Source: Diphasiastrum complanatum (taxonomy: Eukaryota > Streptophyta > Lycopodiopsida > Lycopodiales > Lycopodiaceae). From it: a DNA stretch of 64,000 bases. The notes beneath the pieces are model-generated. The model was not told the origin of the DNA. It worked only from the letters and a program-made list of their open reading frames with translations, and searched no databases. This document shows, one piece after another, positions 1 through 17,370 of the stretch; the first letter of the stretch is position 1, and every line of letters starts with the position of its first letter. Made by a program: the position numbers and the translations under genes. The stretch covers positions 30,689,538 to 30,753,537 of the forward strand of contig CM055095.1 in NCBI GenBank assembly GCA_029204225.1, given 5' to 3'.

Positions 1-2
1 AC

Positions 3-185
3 ATGACAGATTTAGGGAAGGCCCATTTTAGCCTTGGTATTCAAATTTTCAAAAATTGTGCTAAAAGATTGATTATTATTAGTCAGAAAAAGTACATACA
101 TGCTTTTTGCTCTTGAAGCACAATATGGCAGATTGCAAACCAACCAAATCAACAATGGATCCAAAAATGAGGCCCATGCGACTCT
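3..185 (+). pseudogene. Copia reverse transcriptase C-terminal fragment
   Basis: The frame starting at position 3 reads MTDLGKAHFSLGIQI, followed by RLIIISQKKYIHAF. This is the conserved end of the Ty1/copia reverse transcriptase (D-L-G-x-x-x-x-x-L-G-I-x-I, then Q-x-x-Y). A stop interrupts it after about 38 codons. The element must begin left of the window. At about 181 it meets gypsy sequence on the other strand, so this is a truncated copy. Confidence 0.7.
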
Positions 186-1295
186 TCGTCAAGTGTCATG
201 CTCCGTAAGTCCTTTGGTAGTTTCCAATATCTCAAGCCACCTCTTCATATAAGAATGATCTTCCCATGTTATCCTTTCCATTTGATTAGGTATTCATGTA
301 TTCATTTTCCATTCCGTAACTCTTTATCACAATACCTAGTGCCTCTGGTTCTACTACCAATCTCCCTTCTTCATTTAAAGGTGGTGGTTTGGCACCAATT
401 GAACGTTCTTGCCAATATGCTTCTTCAACAAACTAACATGGAACACGTTGTGCGTTTTTGTAATGATCGTAGATCCAATTCATATGCTAGTTCTCCAATT
501 CTTCGAATGATCTGAAATCGTCCATAAAATCAAGGAGACTTCTCACTTTGATTCTTCTTAAATATTGATTGACAATAAGGTTGTAACTGTAGATAAACAT
601 ATTCACCTTCGTGAATTCTTGAAATAACCGTAGCTTGTCAACGTGGTACTTCATTTGCTGTTAAATCTCTCACATATAATCCTGATTTGCCTCTAAATTA
701 TTTTGCATACTTTGCAACTCATCGGCTATTGCTCCTATTGTTACATTCACCAACCCCATGTCAATTGATTGTACTAGTTCATATCCATACAATGCATAGA
801 AAGGGGTCGTTCCTATAGACATGCGAGGCATTGAATTGTAACTGAATTCGGCAAGATGCAAAAAATCAATCCATTTTGTTTGTTGATTTGCTACAAAATG
901 TCACAAGTAACATTCCAACCATTTGTTTACGCTATCTGTCTAACCATTGGTGTCTGGATCGAATGTTATGCTCAAACATAACTTAATTTTTAACTTGTCC
1001 ACATGTTCTGCTTTGTTGACCTGGCATGACGTACATTCTCGGACCATTGTGTATACATCTCGCTTCCTCCCTTGAAAAATCAACCTCGATTTTGACATAA
1101 GAACTAGTCTTCTATTGTCATATAATAGAATCTCATCCTTGAGTTTATAACGAAAATAATTAACACACTTGGGTTCCAATAAATCTCCTATACCTTGCAT
1201 AACAGCTGCAATTTTAGCATACTCATCCATGATGATGGATTCCCAATCATTTTCCAATAAAATGAGTGGATTCAGCATGCAGTTCTCCAGCATCC
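181..1295 (-). pseudogene. Degenerate Ty3/gypsy pol 3' end (RNase H end, integrase, chromodomain linker)
   Basis: The minus strand carries pieces of a gypsy polyprotein. One stretch (about 940-1295) has the RNase H/integrase linker and half the integrase zinc finger (ECTSCQVNKAEHV). Another (670-861) has the integrase tail AEFSYNSMPRMSIGTTPFYA. The DNA from 181 to 1295 aligns by eye along its length with the better preserved gypsy element at 56,760-58,500, so both are one family. The integrase core is missing: the zinc-finger half runs straight into LCLSITFDPDTNG, which marks an internal deletion. Stops and frameshifts interrupt the rest. Confidence 0.8.
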
Positions 1296-2399
1296 CCTGT
1301 GAAGTTCAGCTTCACTCCACTTTGGTGGCTTCTTAGTGCTTCCACAGTTGGATTCATACTCACATGCAGCAAATGATCTTTATGTGTGGGCTGAGGGACT
1401 CTAGAGCCACACTTGTTTTCAAGGCCTTCAAGAAGTAAAATAGGCTTAAAAAACCACGCTTCACCAAATTGCACGTTTCAAGAGGGCCATTTCCTCAGTT
1501 CCCATTCAAGATGCAGCAATGATAGTCGATGATCTGAAGCATCAAGGGGCTTCTTGCGGCTGCAGGTCCCCACATAGAAGGGTCAAAATACAGACTTCAC
1601 CATTGCCGCTCTCCTTCATTCATTTCCTTCCACACAAGTAGCGATGAAATATGCAATAAATTCCTCTTGAATCACTCTAAATTTCACACAACACTTACCA
1701 AGATACAAGCAGAACATCTCTTTATCTGTATATTTAGTCTGTTTTACTAGATTTGTATCCTAGGCTTTGACATCTATTCTTTGATGCAGGTCTGCTAGCA
1801 ACTTCTGTCAGGTGGTATCACTGCTAAAAATTGTTCTGTAGTCGTCAAATGTAGAGCTAGATCTAGAAGGCTGGATCGAGGATTGAAAACACAGGCACAA
1901 AAGGGATCTTAGCAAGCTAAGCTTCAAATCTTAGGTCTCTAGTTCTGTTTCCTGGTATCAGCTTTGGCTTATGCATCGGTGTGAAGATCTCGTCATGGAA
2001 GATTCTTTCATTGTCAGGAAGGCATTTGTGTACATATCTGGGCTTGAATCAAGCTAGGACATAATGTTTCTTGGTACTGGTTCGAGTTCAAGCAGCAAAC
2101 TCTTGCCTTGCGTACAAACAAGGTATACAAGCAAAATAAATTATACTGTGAAACGAATTATCATTTGGTCTTCATGCTAGAATGCATGAATACTTTGGAT
2201 TCCATAAGCTAGAAGTTTGGGTTTCAAATCTAGCCCAAGCTGCTACCCACTTGTTACAATTTTCTACCACAACATATCACATGTTTTTTGCAGTACTTTT
2301 GGAAGCAGGTTGAACCTTTCTGTGTAACTTGAATCTTTTATTCCACCAACAAAGAAGCACTTTTGATTGATTAACCATCCACTAACAGAAAATATATAC
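1296..2399. other. No recognisable gene; probable gyrB intron or downstream DNA
   Basis: No family was recognised here. A 60-codon minus-strand frame (about 1290-1470) reads protein-like (VSMNPTVEALRSHQSGVKLN), but it has no start, no partner and no known motif. The next gyrB exon expected after 2400 was looked for on the minus strand and not found. Confidence 0.4.
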
Positions 2400-7416
<5,017 letters not shown>

Positions 7417-7500
7417 GCATACACACTCTCAACTCAATAATAAGCGCTATCGAGGAAGCTTGTAGGGTTTAGGGTTTAAGGAACTACCAGTTTATCGTTA
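7417..7500 (-). promoter_or_regulatory. gyrB leader with telo-box
   Basis: Reading with gyrB, AAACCCTAAACCC lies at 7477-7465, 49-61 nt upstream of the ATG at 7416-7414. It is two overlapping plant telo-box motifs. Telo-boxes are known near the start sites of many plant genes for translation, replication and organelle biogenesis, which fits gyrB. The ATG is followed by GC (ATGGC), a favourable plant start context. No TATA box was found. Confidence 0.5.
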
Positions 7501-7555
7501 CAAGGGTTTTTCCATTGAGAAGGGGAGTTGGCTCAATGGAAAAATGCTTTTGGTT

Positions 7556-7622
7556 TCCAAGGGAGTCTCGAACTTGAGACTAAAGAGACTTTGGATGTCA
7601 AGATAACCAATTGAGCCAACAC
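7556..7622 (-). repeat. tRNA-related SINE head, copy 1
   Basis: On the minus strand an A-box-like TGGCTCAATTGG (7619-7608) is followed 44 nt later by a B box in AAGTTCGAGACTC (from 7575). This is the internal Pol III promoter layout and spacing of a tRNA. The same module recurs at 7685, 7782 and 35,935, so it is a repeat and not a tRNA gene. No full cloverleaf or tail was defined. Confidence 0.55.
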
Positions 7623-7684
7623 CCTTGAGTTCAATGGAAAAATGGAAAGCTAATGACCCTAAACCAAGCATTTTTCCATTGAGA

Positions 7685-7750
7685 AGGGAGTTGGCTCAAT
7701 TGGTTAGCTTCACATCCAAAGTTTTTTTGATCTCAAGTTCAAGCCTTCCC
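7685..7750 (+). repeat. tRNA-related SINE head, copy 2
   Basis: TGGCTCAATTGGTTAGC (7692-7708) matches the Pol III A box and AAGTTCAAGCC (7735-7745) a B box with one substitution, spaced 43 nt. The flanks CATTGAGAAGGGAGT and CTTGGAAACCAAGAAG are also found, inverted, around copy 1. Confidence 0.55.
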
Positions 7751-7781
7751 TTGGAAACCAAGAAGTGTTTTTCCATTGAAT

Positions 7782-7846
7782 GGGGCTTGGCTGAGTTGGT
7801 TAGTTGGACATCCAAAGTATTTTTGGTCCCAAGTTCGAGCCTCTTT
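7782..7846 (+). repeat. tRNA-related SINE head, copy 3
   Basis: TGGCTGAGTTGGTTAG (7788-7803) is followed by AAGTTCGAGCC (7831-7841), spaced 43 nt. It is in direct orientation after copy 2, about 95 bp apart, and opposite to copy 1. The intervening GGACATCCAAAGT is shared by all three. Confidence 0.55.
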
Positions 7847-7909
7847 CTTATAAACCAAAAAGCAACCATGAGTTTCTCAATTACAAGCGTTTAAGCAACC
7901 ATGATTTTT

Positions 7910-9062
7910 CTCTTTACAAGGGTTTAAGATTTAAGTGTTCACTAGGCTTCTACTAACAAGGGTTTAGGATTTTAAGTGTCCACTAACGAGGGTTTAGGAT
8001 TCTTACTTACAAGGGTTTAGCATCTACGCAACCACGAGTTTTCCACATACACGGGTTTAGAATATTTGATTCTCCACTTACAAGGATTTAGAGTTTAAGC
8101 AGCCGCAAGTTTTCTACTACAAGGGTTTCGGTTTTATCCAACCATGAGTTCTGCACTTACAAGGGTTTAGAGTTTAGGCAGTCGCAAGTTTTCTAATTAC
8201 AAGGGTTTAGGTTTTAGGTGGCCACAAGTTTTCCACTAACAAGCGTTTAGGATTCTCAAGTCTCCACTTACAATAGTTTAAGTTTTAAGTAACCATAAAT
8301 ATTCCACTTACAAGGGTTTCAATTTTTGGCAGCCACAATTTAGAGTTTAGCATGCTCAGTCTCCACTTACAAAGGTTTAGGGTTTAAGTAACCACAAGGC
8401 TCCACTTAGAAGGGTTTTGATTTTAGACAGCCATAACATTTTCAGTGACAAGGGTTTTGCATTCTTAGTCTCCACTTACAAAGGTTTAGGATTTAAGCAA
8501 CCTCGAGTCTTCCACTTACAAGGCTTTAGGTTTTAAACAACCACAACTATTCCACTAATGAGGGTTTAGGATTCTGAGTCTCTGCTTACAAAGGTTTAAG
8601 ATTTAAGCAACCATGAGTCTTCTACTGGCAAGGGTTTAGGTTTTAGACAACCACAAATTTTTCAGTTACAACGGTTTAGAACACTCAGTCTCCACACACT
8701 TACAATTTACGATTTAAGCAACCATGAATTTTCCATTTACAAGGGTTTAGGATTTACATGCCCACGAGTCTAACAAGGGTTTAGGATCCTTAGACTCCAC
8801 TTACAAGGGTTCATGATTTAAGCAACCAAGAGTAGGTCTTTACGAATTTTCCACTGACAAGGGTTTAAGATTCTCAGTCTCTACTCACAAGGGTCAAAGA
8901 ACCATGACAAGAGTTTAGGATTTGCAGTTCTCCACTTACAAAGGTTTAGAGTTCAAGCAGACGTAAGGCTTCCAATTACAAGGGTTTAGGTTTTAGACAA
9001 CCACTTTTCTAATAACAAGTGTTTAGCATTCTCAGTCTCCACTTACAAAGGTTTTACAATTA
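7910..9062. repeat. Degenerate minisatellite of ACAAGGGTTTAGG units
   Basis: About thirty copies of ACAAGGGTTTAGG (or one-base variants) recur every 30-42 bp, separated by variants of ATTTAAGCAACCACAAG and TTTTCCACTT. On the gyrB strand the core reads CCTAAACCCTTGT, close to a telo-box but with TTGT in place of TAA. The array starts about 490 bp upstream of the gyrB ATG. No coding sequence was found in it. Confidence 0.8.
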
Positions 9063-9250
9063 TCTATTTTTCACTTAGATTCAATGACTCTATATATTTT
9101 TTAAAAATTATGGGAGTTTTGTGTACTTTAGAAAAAGGAATATTGTTATTCCATGGTGTAACCAAGTTTGAAAATGCTTCTTGGTGTATCACAAAGAATT
9201 GAACCACTTTGTACCTTTTCTCTAACATAGCAGTACTTGATTTTGATATG

Positions 9251-10500
9251 TTAATTTTGAGAATGGAATCTTGAAATTAGAGATAATGCAATTGTTCTTT
9301 GATTTAGAAATGTAGGACTTTGTTGAGCAAGGTTGATGTCTGCCAACAGATTTATGAGCCAGATTGCCTCCTTGGTAGCATTTGTGGCAACAATATATTT
9401 AGATTCAGTTGATGATCTGTCTTTGGATGTTCCATGATATTGGACTTTCGTTGAATAAGAACACAAACTCTAAGGTTGATCTTCTAGATATCCCCTTACT
9501 ATTTAGCATCTGCAGATTTGTTGCCTCTATAATAGATGCCAAGATCCTTAGTAGATTGAATATATTTCAAGATCTTCAAAAAACCTTTCCAATATGTCAA
9601 TCCAAGGTTAGATAAAATTTGGTCTGGTGTGCTATTGGAGTATGCTAAATCAGGACGAGTGCAAAGCATAGCACACATTAGTGAGCCTACAATAGAATGA
9701 AAAGGATATTGCTTCATAGTCTCTTTTTTAGTCTCAATTTGTGGACATGACTACACTTTTGATAATTTTAATTCTGGATCCAAAGAAAATAGCTTGGTTT
9801 ACAATCTAACATGCCATACTTACCCAACACATTCTTTAAGTATCTTTGCTAATGTAAATTAGTCTACTTGGTCGATCCATGTAGATATGAATTTCAAGAC
9901 AATAGTAGGCTGGACCCAAATTTGTCATCTTGTATTTATGTGATAGCATATCATTGACCTGTTTTAGATGTTTCATATTGTCACTGAATAGTTGTGTATC
10001 ATCTACATATAAGATGATGATAATGAAGGAAGTAGAAATAGATTTGAAGTAGACGTTCGATTTTGTCGAGCTAGGAATAAAGCCTTTTTGAACAAAAAAC
10101 TGGTTGATCTTCTAGAACCAAGATCTTGGAGACTACCTTGTGCAATTTTTACACAAGAGGCTCCTAACCTTTGATCTTGTATCCTTCAAGTTGTGACATA
10201 AAATTGTCTTCTTAAATGGTTCCATTTAGGAATGTTGTTTGAACGTCCATATGATGGACTTCAAGGTCGGCTATAGCTGCAAATGGTAGTAAGAAATGAA
10301 TCGAAATATGTTTTACCACTAAGCTGAGTTGATATTTGGAATTTGTAAAAATCCCTTTACAACAAGTCAAGCCTTAAATCTTTTAATTTTTCCATTAGCA
10401 TCATACTTGATTATGAAAACCTATTTCCATGGAATGCTATTTCGACCCTTTGGCAAATCCATGAATCAAACAAAGCTGACGAGATTGAGAAAGAGGAAGA
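9251..10500 (-). pseudogene. Copia reverse transcriptase and RNase H relic
   Basis: The minus strand shows, in order, copia reverse transcriptase (an MDV-like block near 10,250 and LYVDD near 10,000), YPFHSIVGSLMCAMLCTRPD (9499-9717) and RNase H (SSTESKYIVATNATKEAIWL, 9251-9466). Several stops and frame changes break it. No LTRs were found. Gag, protease and integrase are absent. Confidence 0.75.
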
Positions 10501-12100
10501 AATTGATCGACCTTAAAAAATAAAAATAAATACACATTGAGCACTAATAGGAAACCTAACAAGCCTACTAAAAACATCCATCTTATGGTCTCTTTCCATT
10601 CACCAAATTCTGATGTAGGGTACGATTTCAAGCCACAATTTTTTTCAAGGATAGTCTTGCTATGCATAAGGTAGAGGCAAGGAAGACGACATCTAAGAAG
10701 TATATGGCTATAAGCATGATTGACCTATTAGAGGTCAAGAGATCGAGACATCAACTTGAACCCAAGGATAAATTCTCACCTAGAACTCTCACCTAGTCTT
10801 GCAATGTGTACGGTAGGGCAACTAATGGATACATGAGATCTCCAACTATATTCTGAGTTGCAAGGCAATGAAGAAACTCTCAAGTCTAAAAGGGCCTTTT
10901 CAATAGATAATTTTATTTTTTATCCTTTTTTATGGCCATCTTGCCCAATCACGATTTTCCAAAGTGGCTTCACTTTGAAATAGGTTGTCAAAACCATAAC
11001 ATAGATTCAATTTTTGCAATATTTAAAAGTTGTCTTAGGACACATTGCAAACTTTCTTTGCTCAAATTTTACTTAGTAGCAAGAGAGAATATTGTAAGAG
11101 CTAAAAAGGCTTGAATTGTTTGATAAATGCTTGTTGTGGTGCTTTTCATTCATTATCTTCATAGTATTCTATATTGGAACACCTCACTATATTGCTATTT
11201 TTTCGTCCTCAATACCCTAATTTTACAAAAACCTAGGGTTTTCACACTTTTCATTTTGAAGGTCTCATCTATTAACACATTCTACAAAAAGCTTGAACCA
11301 CCAAGATATATACTGACTTTCGGTTAAAAGCATTATGAGATATATTGAACACACGTGTCCAACCACAAAAAAATTGCTGACTAGACTCTAGCTCATCAAA
11401 ACTTTAAAATACACGTGACTTGATAAAAAACCACGAGCACCTCAATGCTCCAAAGAAATGGCCGACAAAATCAAAATTATTGACAATTTTCATGCTTTCA
11501 ATGGTTTATTTATCTTTTACGACATATGTTTCAAGGATTCCAAAAAAATTCCAATCTAGTTTATGAACTTCGTAAAGGCCCTTTTTCCTAAGTTACTACT
11601 TGATTTTCTAAATTTTCACTTACTTTTTGAACTTAAATAACTTCTTTGTTTCATCTCGGCTTTTAGTGCAGCCAACAAGAAAAATGATCAGTTCGACAAA
11701 CCTGACACTATAGAATTATCAATAGTTTAGTAATGATTAATCAATCTAAAAAAAAAATACACCCCCTTTTACTAAGTTGCTAGTTCTTGATTTCCTTTTA
11801 TTCATTTTCGAACTTCTATATCTTCTGCGTTTGTGCTTTCAGTGCAGTAAAAAGCAAAATTCCTTGACTAAACAAGTTGGATATTGTAAAAGTCTCTTTT
11901 ATAGCAACATTCGACCTCTTCAGAAGTTCTTCATAGTTCCTCTTACTAGAAACCCGTGCAAGTGTTAGCATTCATATTGACATTGAACCTTGTCAAATGT
12001 GATTTTCATATCATTTCAAAATGCATCTCAAGCCTACAATCCACAGATTCCGAGTCCAATTCTTCATAATTATTTCGAATGGATTTGGATTATGGACTGA
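10501..12100. other. AT-rich sequence without recognisable genes; one diverged duplication
   Basis: No family was identified. Two blocks, about 11,579-11,725 and 11,762-11,895, are diverged direct copies: each runs CTAAGTT-x-CTA, a TTCACTTACTTTTTGAACTT-like stretch, then TTTTAGTGCAG or TTTCAGTGCAG, then a GA-rich end. Confidence 0.4.
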
Positions 12101-12119
12101 AAAATGACAATCAACATAT

Positions 12120-12290
12120 TGTGATAATAGTTTTGAAAATGATAGGGATCAAAGTCAAGATTACATTGGAGATTGTAACCAAGGTGACAACTTCACCGAT
12201 GACTATCGATATTAGGACTATGACGACAATTTTCAAGTTGACCACCACTTTGAAAATTTCAATGGCAACAACAATACGATGATCAACATG
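12120..12290 (+). pseudogene. Relic of an Asp/Asn/Gln-rich coding segment
   Basis: One plus frame reads DNSFENDRDQSQDYIGDCNQ, then GDNFTDDYRY, a TAG, then DYDDNFQVDHHFENFNGNN. The biased composition maintained across a stop suggests a decayed acidic protein tail. I do not recognise the family. Acidic tails of this kind occur in several plant transposases, but that is only a possibility. Confidence 0.25.
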
Positions 12291-12555
12291 AACAAGTCAT
12301 TGATGCATGGAATGAAAATGATGCAGCCCATTCAATGGTCAAAATGAACTAGGGTCCAATGATGGTGAATTTTAAGATCAAATTCGATTCCAACATGGTA
12401 ATGAAGACTAGTTTAAAGTGTCAGAGAATGTTGGAATAATTGGAATCCAAAATGGATTCGGGGATCAATAGGTAGAACAATCGGATCGGAACGATTCTAC
12501 TAGTGTGCTCTACTACTGTGCGAAGGCAGTGGTCGACTGATTCCCTTGATGCGTG

Positions 12556-13070
12556 CACTACTACAACAATAGGTGAACACAAAGAATAGAGCTTAAATTG
12601 TGTCACAATAACATATCGCACGGATTATGGCTTGTGCATTTGACGGTTTTTGGAAATTTTATAATCCATCGCAATTCGATGCGTAGGAATTCGACATCAA
12701 AGCAAAAATCTCCAAAATGGAGGCCCGGTGACGAGAAATTGTGGCGGCAACCAATTTTCAAAGTGGAGGTCAGAATACGACATGTCAAAATCCGACAGAC
12801 CGATGTGGATATGGCGTGAAACATTTTTTAAAAAAAAAATGTGTGTCATCCAACGTGAACATTGGAATCCGACGGACATCGAATTCCAACGTCTACATCA
12901 GCAATTCGAATACGACCCACGGACATCTGACTTCTGACATCCGGGCCCTGACCGACATGGACGTCGGATTTCGACGTGTTGGAGGGCGTCGGATTCCGAC
13001 GTCTATTGGTTTTTGGCAAATTTGTGGGATTGTGCTTCTTTCCTCTCACTTTTTTTTTGTGTAGGTTGGA
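12556..13070 (+). repeat. GTCGGATTCCGAC-rich repeat block, copy 1 (possible CACTA-type end)
   Basis: The block begins with CACTACTACAACAAT, which resembles the terminus of CACTA (En/Spm) DNA transposons. It then holds many short direct and inverted variants of the near-palindrome GTCGGATTCCGAC and of GACGTCG. CACTA elements are known for such subterminal repeats. The DNA aligns by eye with the reverse complement of 35,440-35,835, e.g. AAATTTTATAAT and GCAACCAATTTTCAAA. No transposase and no opposite terminus was found, so the class is uncertain. Confidence 0.5.
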
Positions 13071-13972
<902 letters not shown>

Positions 13973-16105
13973 CCAGCTAACCGATGATCCAACCAGTAAG
14001 AAAATATACCCATATGTGGACTTTCTGTCATCTAGGTCACCACCCCAATTCGAGTCCGAACATCCGACTATGTCTTGATTCTCTCCTTTGAAAAGAATTT
14101 CGTGTTTTGATGTGCCTCTTAGGTATCTAAGCACGCATTGCAACCCAATGCTCTTGCCTAGGGTCTGTTAGAAATTGGCTCAGCTTTGTTACTGCCACAA
14201 CGATGTTTGGCTGTGTGCAAACCATTGTGTACATCAACGAACCTACCAGACTTCTATATGGTTTTTCATTCATTAAACCCCTCTCTTCCTCAGAGCTGGG
14301 ACTCATTTCTCTAGACATCTAGAGGTGTCGATATGCTACAACAACTTTTCATATCAAAGCTATCAAGTATTTCTTATATGTAGTTTTCTTGAGTAATCCA
14401 TGTCAGACGTTTACTCCTATCCCTACGAACTTGGATTCCCAGGCAATAGTGAATGGGACCTAAATCTTTCATATCAAACTCTTGACTAAGACTCTTTTTG
14501 CACTCAGCGAATGATATATTATTGCTACTCACAAGAATTAGGTCATCCACATAGACTGCAACAACTAAAAATACTGATCTTGTTATGCGAGTAGACAAGC
14601 TTGGATCTGAATAGCATCTGCTAAAGCCATTTTCAAGGAAGAACTTATCTAATTTTTGGTACCAAGTCCTCAATGATTGCTCCAGTCCATAAAGGGCTTT
14701 CTTGAGCCTGCAGACATGTTGTCCGTCCGCTTCAAATCCAGGTGGTTGTTTCATATAGACTTCTTCTTCCAATTCCCCATGCAGGAAGGCAGTTTTGACA
14801 TCCATTTGTTCCACCTCCATGTCCCGTACAGTCGCCCATGCTAATAAGAATCTGAAGGAGGCCATCTTCATGACAGGGGAAAATGTCTCAATATAGTCTA
14901 TTCCTGCAATCTGACTGAATCCTTTTGACACTAATCTGGCTTTGTACCTTAAAACCTACCCATCTTCTTTGTATTTAACCTTGAATACCCATTTTCACCC
15001 TACAGCTTTTCTTCCATTTGGCAAGTCTATTTATTCCCATCCATCGTTCATTGCTAAGGACTCCAATTCTTCCTGCATTGCCTTGTCCTAGAGTTCTCTA
15101 TCTGTCCCCTCTCTGGCCTCAGCAACATCCTTAGTCTCCCTAACTTTTCCTTGCGTGCTAGTGATGAAGCTCTGCTCAGGTGCTCTTCTTGCCCTTCCTG
15201 ATCTTCTAGAACTCCTTACCATTCCATCTTCATCTAAGAGCATTTCTAGGTTGATTTCCTGGACCATGGACTCTTGAACTCCCTTTGTATCTGACTCATG
15301 CCTTTCCTCGTTCAAGATGATTGTTCCATTGTTTGACATAGTAGCTCCGTGACTGTTGGTGGATCCCTCATCACTTTCATCGAATACGACATCTCGAGAC
15401 AATAAAACTTTACATCCCTGTGGGTCATAGACCTTATACCCATGGGCATTCAGTGGGTATCCCACAAAGATGCATGGAATGCTTCTAGGGTCTAGTTTCT
15501 TTCACAATGCTTTAGGTATGTGTGCATAATCTTTGCACCCGAACACTCTCATGTGTGCAACCGTAGGCTTTTGTCCACTCCATCTGGCTTCAGGGACATT
15601 GTTGTCAATGACTCTTGCAGGTGTCCGATTTAATATGTAGACTGTTGTGTCTACCACTTCCGCCCATAGAAACTTTGGAACTTCCTTATCATATAGCATG
15701 CATCGGGCTTTGTCCAAAATGATCCTGCTTTTTCTTTCTGCCAATCCATTTTGTTGTGGGCTGTAACTCATCATGAATTCCTAATGAATTATCTTCTCTT
15801 GACATATTGCCTTAAATCTTCCTTCGATATATTCTCCTCCATTATCAGATCTTACTCTCATGATTTTTTCCCTGGTTTGATTGTCAACAAGTGAAATAAA
15901 GTGTTTAAATCTCTCAGCCACCTGATCTTTGGTCCTCAAGGTGAAAATGAAGGTTTTTATGTTGTAGTTGTCTGTGAATGTGGCAAAGCACCTGGAGTGC
16001 CCTAGGGATTCTTTCTCCATAGAACTGCAAATGTCGGTATGAATTAATTCTAGCAACTTTGTGGTTTGTACACCTGATCTCCTTTTGAATGCTTCACGAT
16101 GTTGC
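13973..16105 (-). pseudogene. Copia element X, 3' part: integrase, reverse transcriptase, partial RNase H
   Basis: Minus-strand pieces in order: integrase start KLLELIHTDICSSMEKES, D-N-G-G-E-Y (15,781-16,056), SPQQNGLAERKSRIIL (15,502-15,774), an integrase/RT linker (15,088-15,465), reverse transcriptase with MDVKTAFLHGELEEEVYMKQ and VYVDDLILVSSN (14,374-14,931), and RNase H up to SSVSWC (13,975-14,318). Several stops separate the frames. RNase H stops abruptly where the (GA)n repeat joins. The other end is cut at 16,105 by an LTR. It probably belongs with the gag/protease fragment at 25,613-26,650. Confidence 0.85.
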
Positions 16106-17219
16106 TGTTGGATTTATTCCCTCTAGCTCTCCTAAATCCCATTTTAATCTACCTCCATTCATGCTGCATATTTACTAACGTTGTCACGCAGTCTGCATAT
16201 TTACATGCAAATTTGCACAGACGAAGAAAAGACGAAAGAATCGTGACATTGTGTTTCTACACAATTTAAGGTGACAGGCGAAAAGGGGACACTATCTTAC
16301 ATAATGCCAAAAGTGCCCTAAAAGCTAAGGCACCCTGTAAATCTTATCCTAAGGTCATTCCTAAGAGTGATGCACTTTTCACATCATCACCAACGTTCAC
16401 TTCAGCACTGGCTGACGTCGCACCTTTTCACGCTCACCCCATGCAATTGCGCTAACGGATTGGACAACGATTGCAGCCACCCACGATCTCCTACAGACAG
16501 CACATTCACTCTGTACTTTCGCATCTGCACACCTGTAATATTATGTAACATATATATACTGGACACCATTTGTGTAATATATGATGAAGAGAGCAGAAGA
16601 AGACGACATAAACGAAGTAGATGCCCTGAGCATTGATTCTTCACTTTGTCAGAATTAAGGTTTAATTCCCTTTTACAGATTGAAATAAGCTTTTTAGGAC
16701 ATGCGGTTTCGCCCGCTACTGTATTGTGCTCCACCGCATTATTGACATGTATACATAATATACTTAATCTGATACAGTTCATTGTTCAGCATTCAGATCT
16801 ATGTTAATATTGCTATGCCTATCTTTCATTCTGTCTGATCTTTCTAGTTGTTCTTGTTGGTAATAGACGATTAACATTTCGTCTTGTCTTTCGCAAATCA
16901 TTCGCGACTAATTATCAGTCGAGCACAGTCTAGATCTTCGTGAATCATTCGCGACATATAATCTGTCTTGCTATTCGCGACAAATTATTCTTCTCGCGCT
17001 TCATCTATTAATGTTTGGCTACGTAATCTAGAATGACCGTGATTTCTATCACTAAAGTTCTGTCATTTTGATAGGCATAGTCATGCTTATGGGGAGAGTC
17101 GTATAGTTCATTCTGCTGCGCACGAACATTTTCTGTTCGAGTTCATTTCTCGTTCGCTTCTTGTTCGAGTTCGTTTCTCGTTCGTGTTCATCATTTATTC
17201 TTCCCCTCTCTCTCCAACA
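16106..17219 (+). mobile_element. Copia long terminal repeat (1.1 kb), 5' LTR
   Basis: The block starts TGTTGG and ends CCAACA, a 6-bp inverted terminus, and is followed at once by a primer binding site. It contains four ATTCGCGAC-type repeats at 16,885-16,980 and ATGTTTGGCTACGTAAT near 17,011. The start and the latter motif are shared with the LTR at 51,626. It interrupts element X integrase; no second LTR of this copy was found. Confidence 0.7.
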
Positions 17220-17231
17220 TGGTATCAGAGC
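17220..17231 (+). promoter_or_regulatory. Primer binding site (initiator Met-tRNA)
   Basis: TGGTATCAGAGC directly follows the LTR end. It is the classic plant copia site for priming minus-strand DNA synthesis by initiator Met-tRNA. Confidence 0.85.
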
Positions 17232-17370
17232 TATTTTCATAGCTTGATAAGCTTCCATAGTACAAGACTCTACTAGCCGATAGAGTAATTGTTTTCTTAT
17301 TCTGTAAATAAGATATTTTCATACTAAAGTCATTGATAATTTCTCCTATCACTTAGACTAATTCTTCCAC

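Noticed and set aside
1247-1474. 75-codon minus-strand frame near the gypsy relic
   Set aside because: Protein-like in places but partly overlapping gypsy-derived DNA, with no family match, splice partner or start; not called as a gene.
7685-7846. tRNA genes
   Set aside because: A and B boxes are present but acceptor-stem pairing was not found, the anticodon region is T-rich and irregular, and the module is repeated in both orientations, which fits SINE heads better.
7910-9062. Interstitial telomeric repeat or CRISPR-like array
   Set aside because: Units are not pure TTTAGGG: the spacing is 30-42 bp and the sequence between cores is itself repetitive, so it is a degenerate minisatellite. 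CRISPR is not expected in a plant nuclear genome.
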